Below are positions 5,593 to 6,069 of a DNA stretch of 6,069 bases, one piece after another. Location of the stretch: NCBI GenBank assembly GCA_019240175.1, contig JAFAYS010000861.1, positions 1 to 6,069 of the forward strand, given 5' to 3'. The DNA comes from Chloroflexota bacterium. Lineage in GTDB: Bacteria; Chloroflexota; Chloroflexia; Chloroflexales; Kallotenuaceae. A program made the position numbers and the translations under genes. The notes under the pieces are model-generated. The model saw only the letters and a list, made by a program, of their open reading frames with translations, was not told the origin of the DNA and did not search any database. How positions within the stretch are numbered: position 1 is the stretch's first letter; the number at the start of each line of letters is the position of its first letter.

Positions 5593-6069
5593 CTATAAGT
5601 TCGCGCGAATCGCCCACAGATCCGGCAGAAACGGCTTGATTGTCGCGGCCAGATACGCCGCACCGCTCGATCCGCCGGTGCCGTGCTTAATGCCGATTGT
5701 GCGCTCGACCATTTTAACATGCCGGTAGCGCCACTCCTGAAAGCCCTCGTCGATATCCAGCAGCCGCTCGCAGATGGTGCTGACCAGCTGATTATGCCGG
5801 TACACATCAATCAAGATCTGCTGCACGGCCTCGGACGGCTCTAGTGGCTGCGTCACATCGCGATTCAGCTGATCTTCGGGCACCGCGTAGCCGTTGAGCT
5901 TCAGGTAGGCTAAAAACGCGTCCCAGAGCGTCGGCTCTGAGTAGCGCTGCATAAGCCGCTCACGACCCGGCATTTCTTCGGGAAACTGCTGCATGATGTT
6001 TGCGCGCTTATGGCCCAGCACAAACTCGATCTCGCGGAACTGCAGCGATTGAAAGCCGCTGGCCGACTC
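5593..6069 (-). CDS. kynA: tryptophan 2,3-dioxygenase, C-terminal part (5' end outside window)
   Basis: This heme enzyme opens the indole ring of L-tryptophan with O2 to give N-formylkynurenine, the first step of the kynurenine pathway. The 158 residues in view run from the right edge to the TAG at 5593-5595. The fragment begins ESASGFQSLQFREIEF, the family signature that holds the Arg contacting the substrate carboxylate. It later has YRHNQLVSTICERLLDID, then WRYRHVKMVERTIGIKHG (residues 113-130), where His117 of the fragment is the expected heme ligand, and GTGGSSG (130-136), which binds the substrate amino group. Bacterial enzymes are about 280 residues, so roughly the first 120 are missing. 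The promoter lies beyond the edge. The usual next enzyme, kynurenine formamidase, is not in the window. Confidence 0.95.
   Translation of the reverse strand, partial: ESASGFQSLQFREIEFVLGHKRANIMQQFPEEMPGRERLMQRYSEPTLWDAFLAYLKLNGYAVPEDQLNRDVTQPLEPSEAVQQILIDVYRHNQLVSTICERLLDIDEGFQEWRYRHVKMVERTIGIKHGTGGSSGAAYLAATIKPFLPDLWAIRANL

Noticed and set aside
1..6069. Frequent GATC/CGATCG words across the window
   Set aside because: They look common by eye, but I could not count them against expectation in a GC-rich sequence, so no claim is made.

Overview
This is a GC-rich bacterial window of ordinary metabolic genes, dense and with short gaps. No gene in it fixes the taxon. The gene families and the composition would suit a Chloroflexota-like or similar high-GC bacterium, but that is a weak inference. 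Genes end in TAA, TAG and TGA, and Trp is encoded by TGG, so the genetic code is standard.

Layout from left to right. (1) The end of a small membrane protein lies on the + strand (2-277). (2) A hairpin follows (285-320), between this gene and the convergent gene on its right. (3) A two-gene minus-strand unit is read leftward: a 2,4-diaminopentanoate dehydrogenase-like (DapB-fold) oxidoreductase (748-1824), then 12 bases later a DCC/DUF393 thiol-disulfide oxidoreductase (334-735). (4) A structured, repeat-rich intergenic element of about 210 bases comes next (1911-2120). (5) pdxH, pyridoxamine 5'-phosphate oxidase, is on the minus strand (2121-2759). (6) A divergent promoter region leads into an MFS transporter on the + strand (2960-4204). 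(7) A very strong bidirectional terminator lies at 4220-4270. (8) A minus-strand tryptophan catabolic pair closes the window: kynureninase (4271-5539), preceded in transcription by tryptophan 2,3-dioxygenase (5593 to beyond the right edge).

The outstanding item is the DCC gene. A conventional gene caller would start it at an internal GTG (663), giving 109 residues that lack the active site. Read from the ATG at 735, which has a good AGGAG ribosome binding site, the gene is 133 residues long. It carries two in-frame TGA codons exactly where the family has its two catalytic cysteines, so the DxxCxxC motif becomes D-G-S-U-G-F-U. A perfect GC-rich hairpin with a GGUGC loop lies 11 nt after the second TGA. 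Its geometry resembles a bacterial SECIS element. I read this as a candidate selenoprotein with a UxxU redox centre. The host's selA/selB/selC/selD genes are outside the window, so this remains unproven.

Functionally, the right side turns tryptophan into N-formylkynurenine and, after a formamidase not present here, kynurenine into anthranilate and alanine. Kynureninase needs pyridoxal phosphate, which PdxH makes. PdxH is nearby but not in the same transcription unit, so the link is only suggestive.
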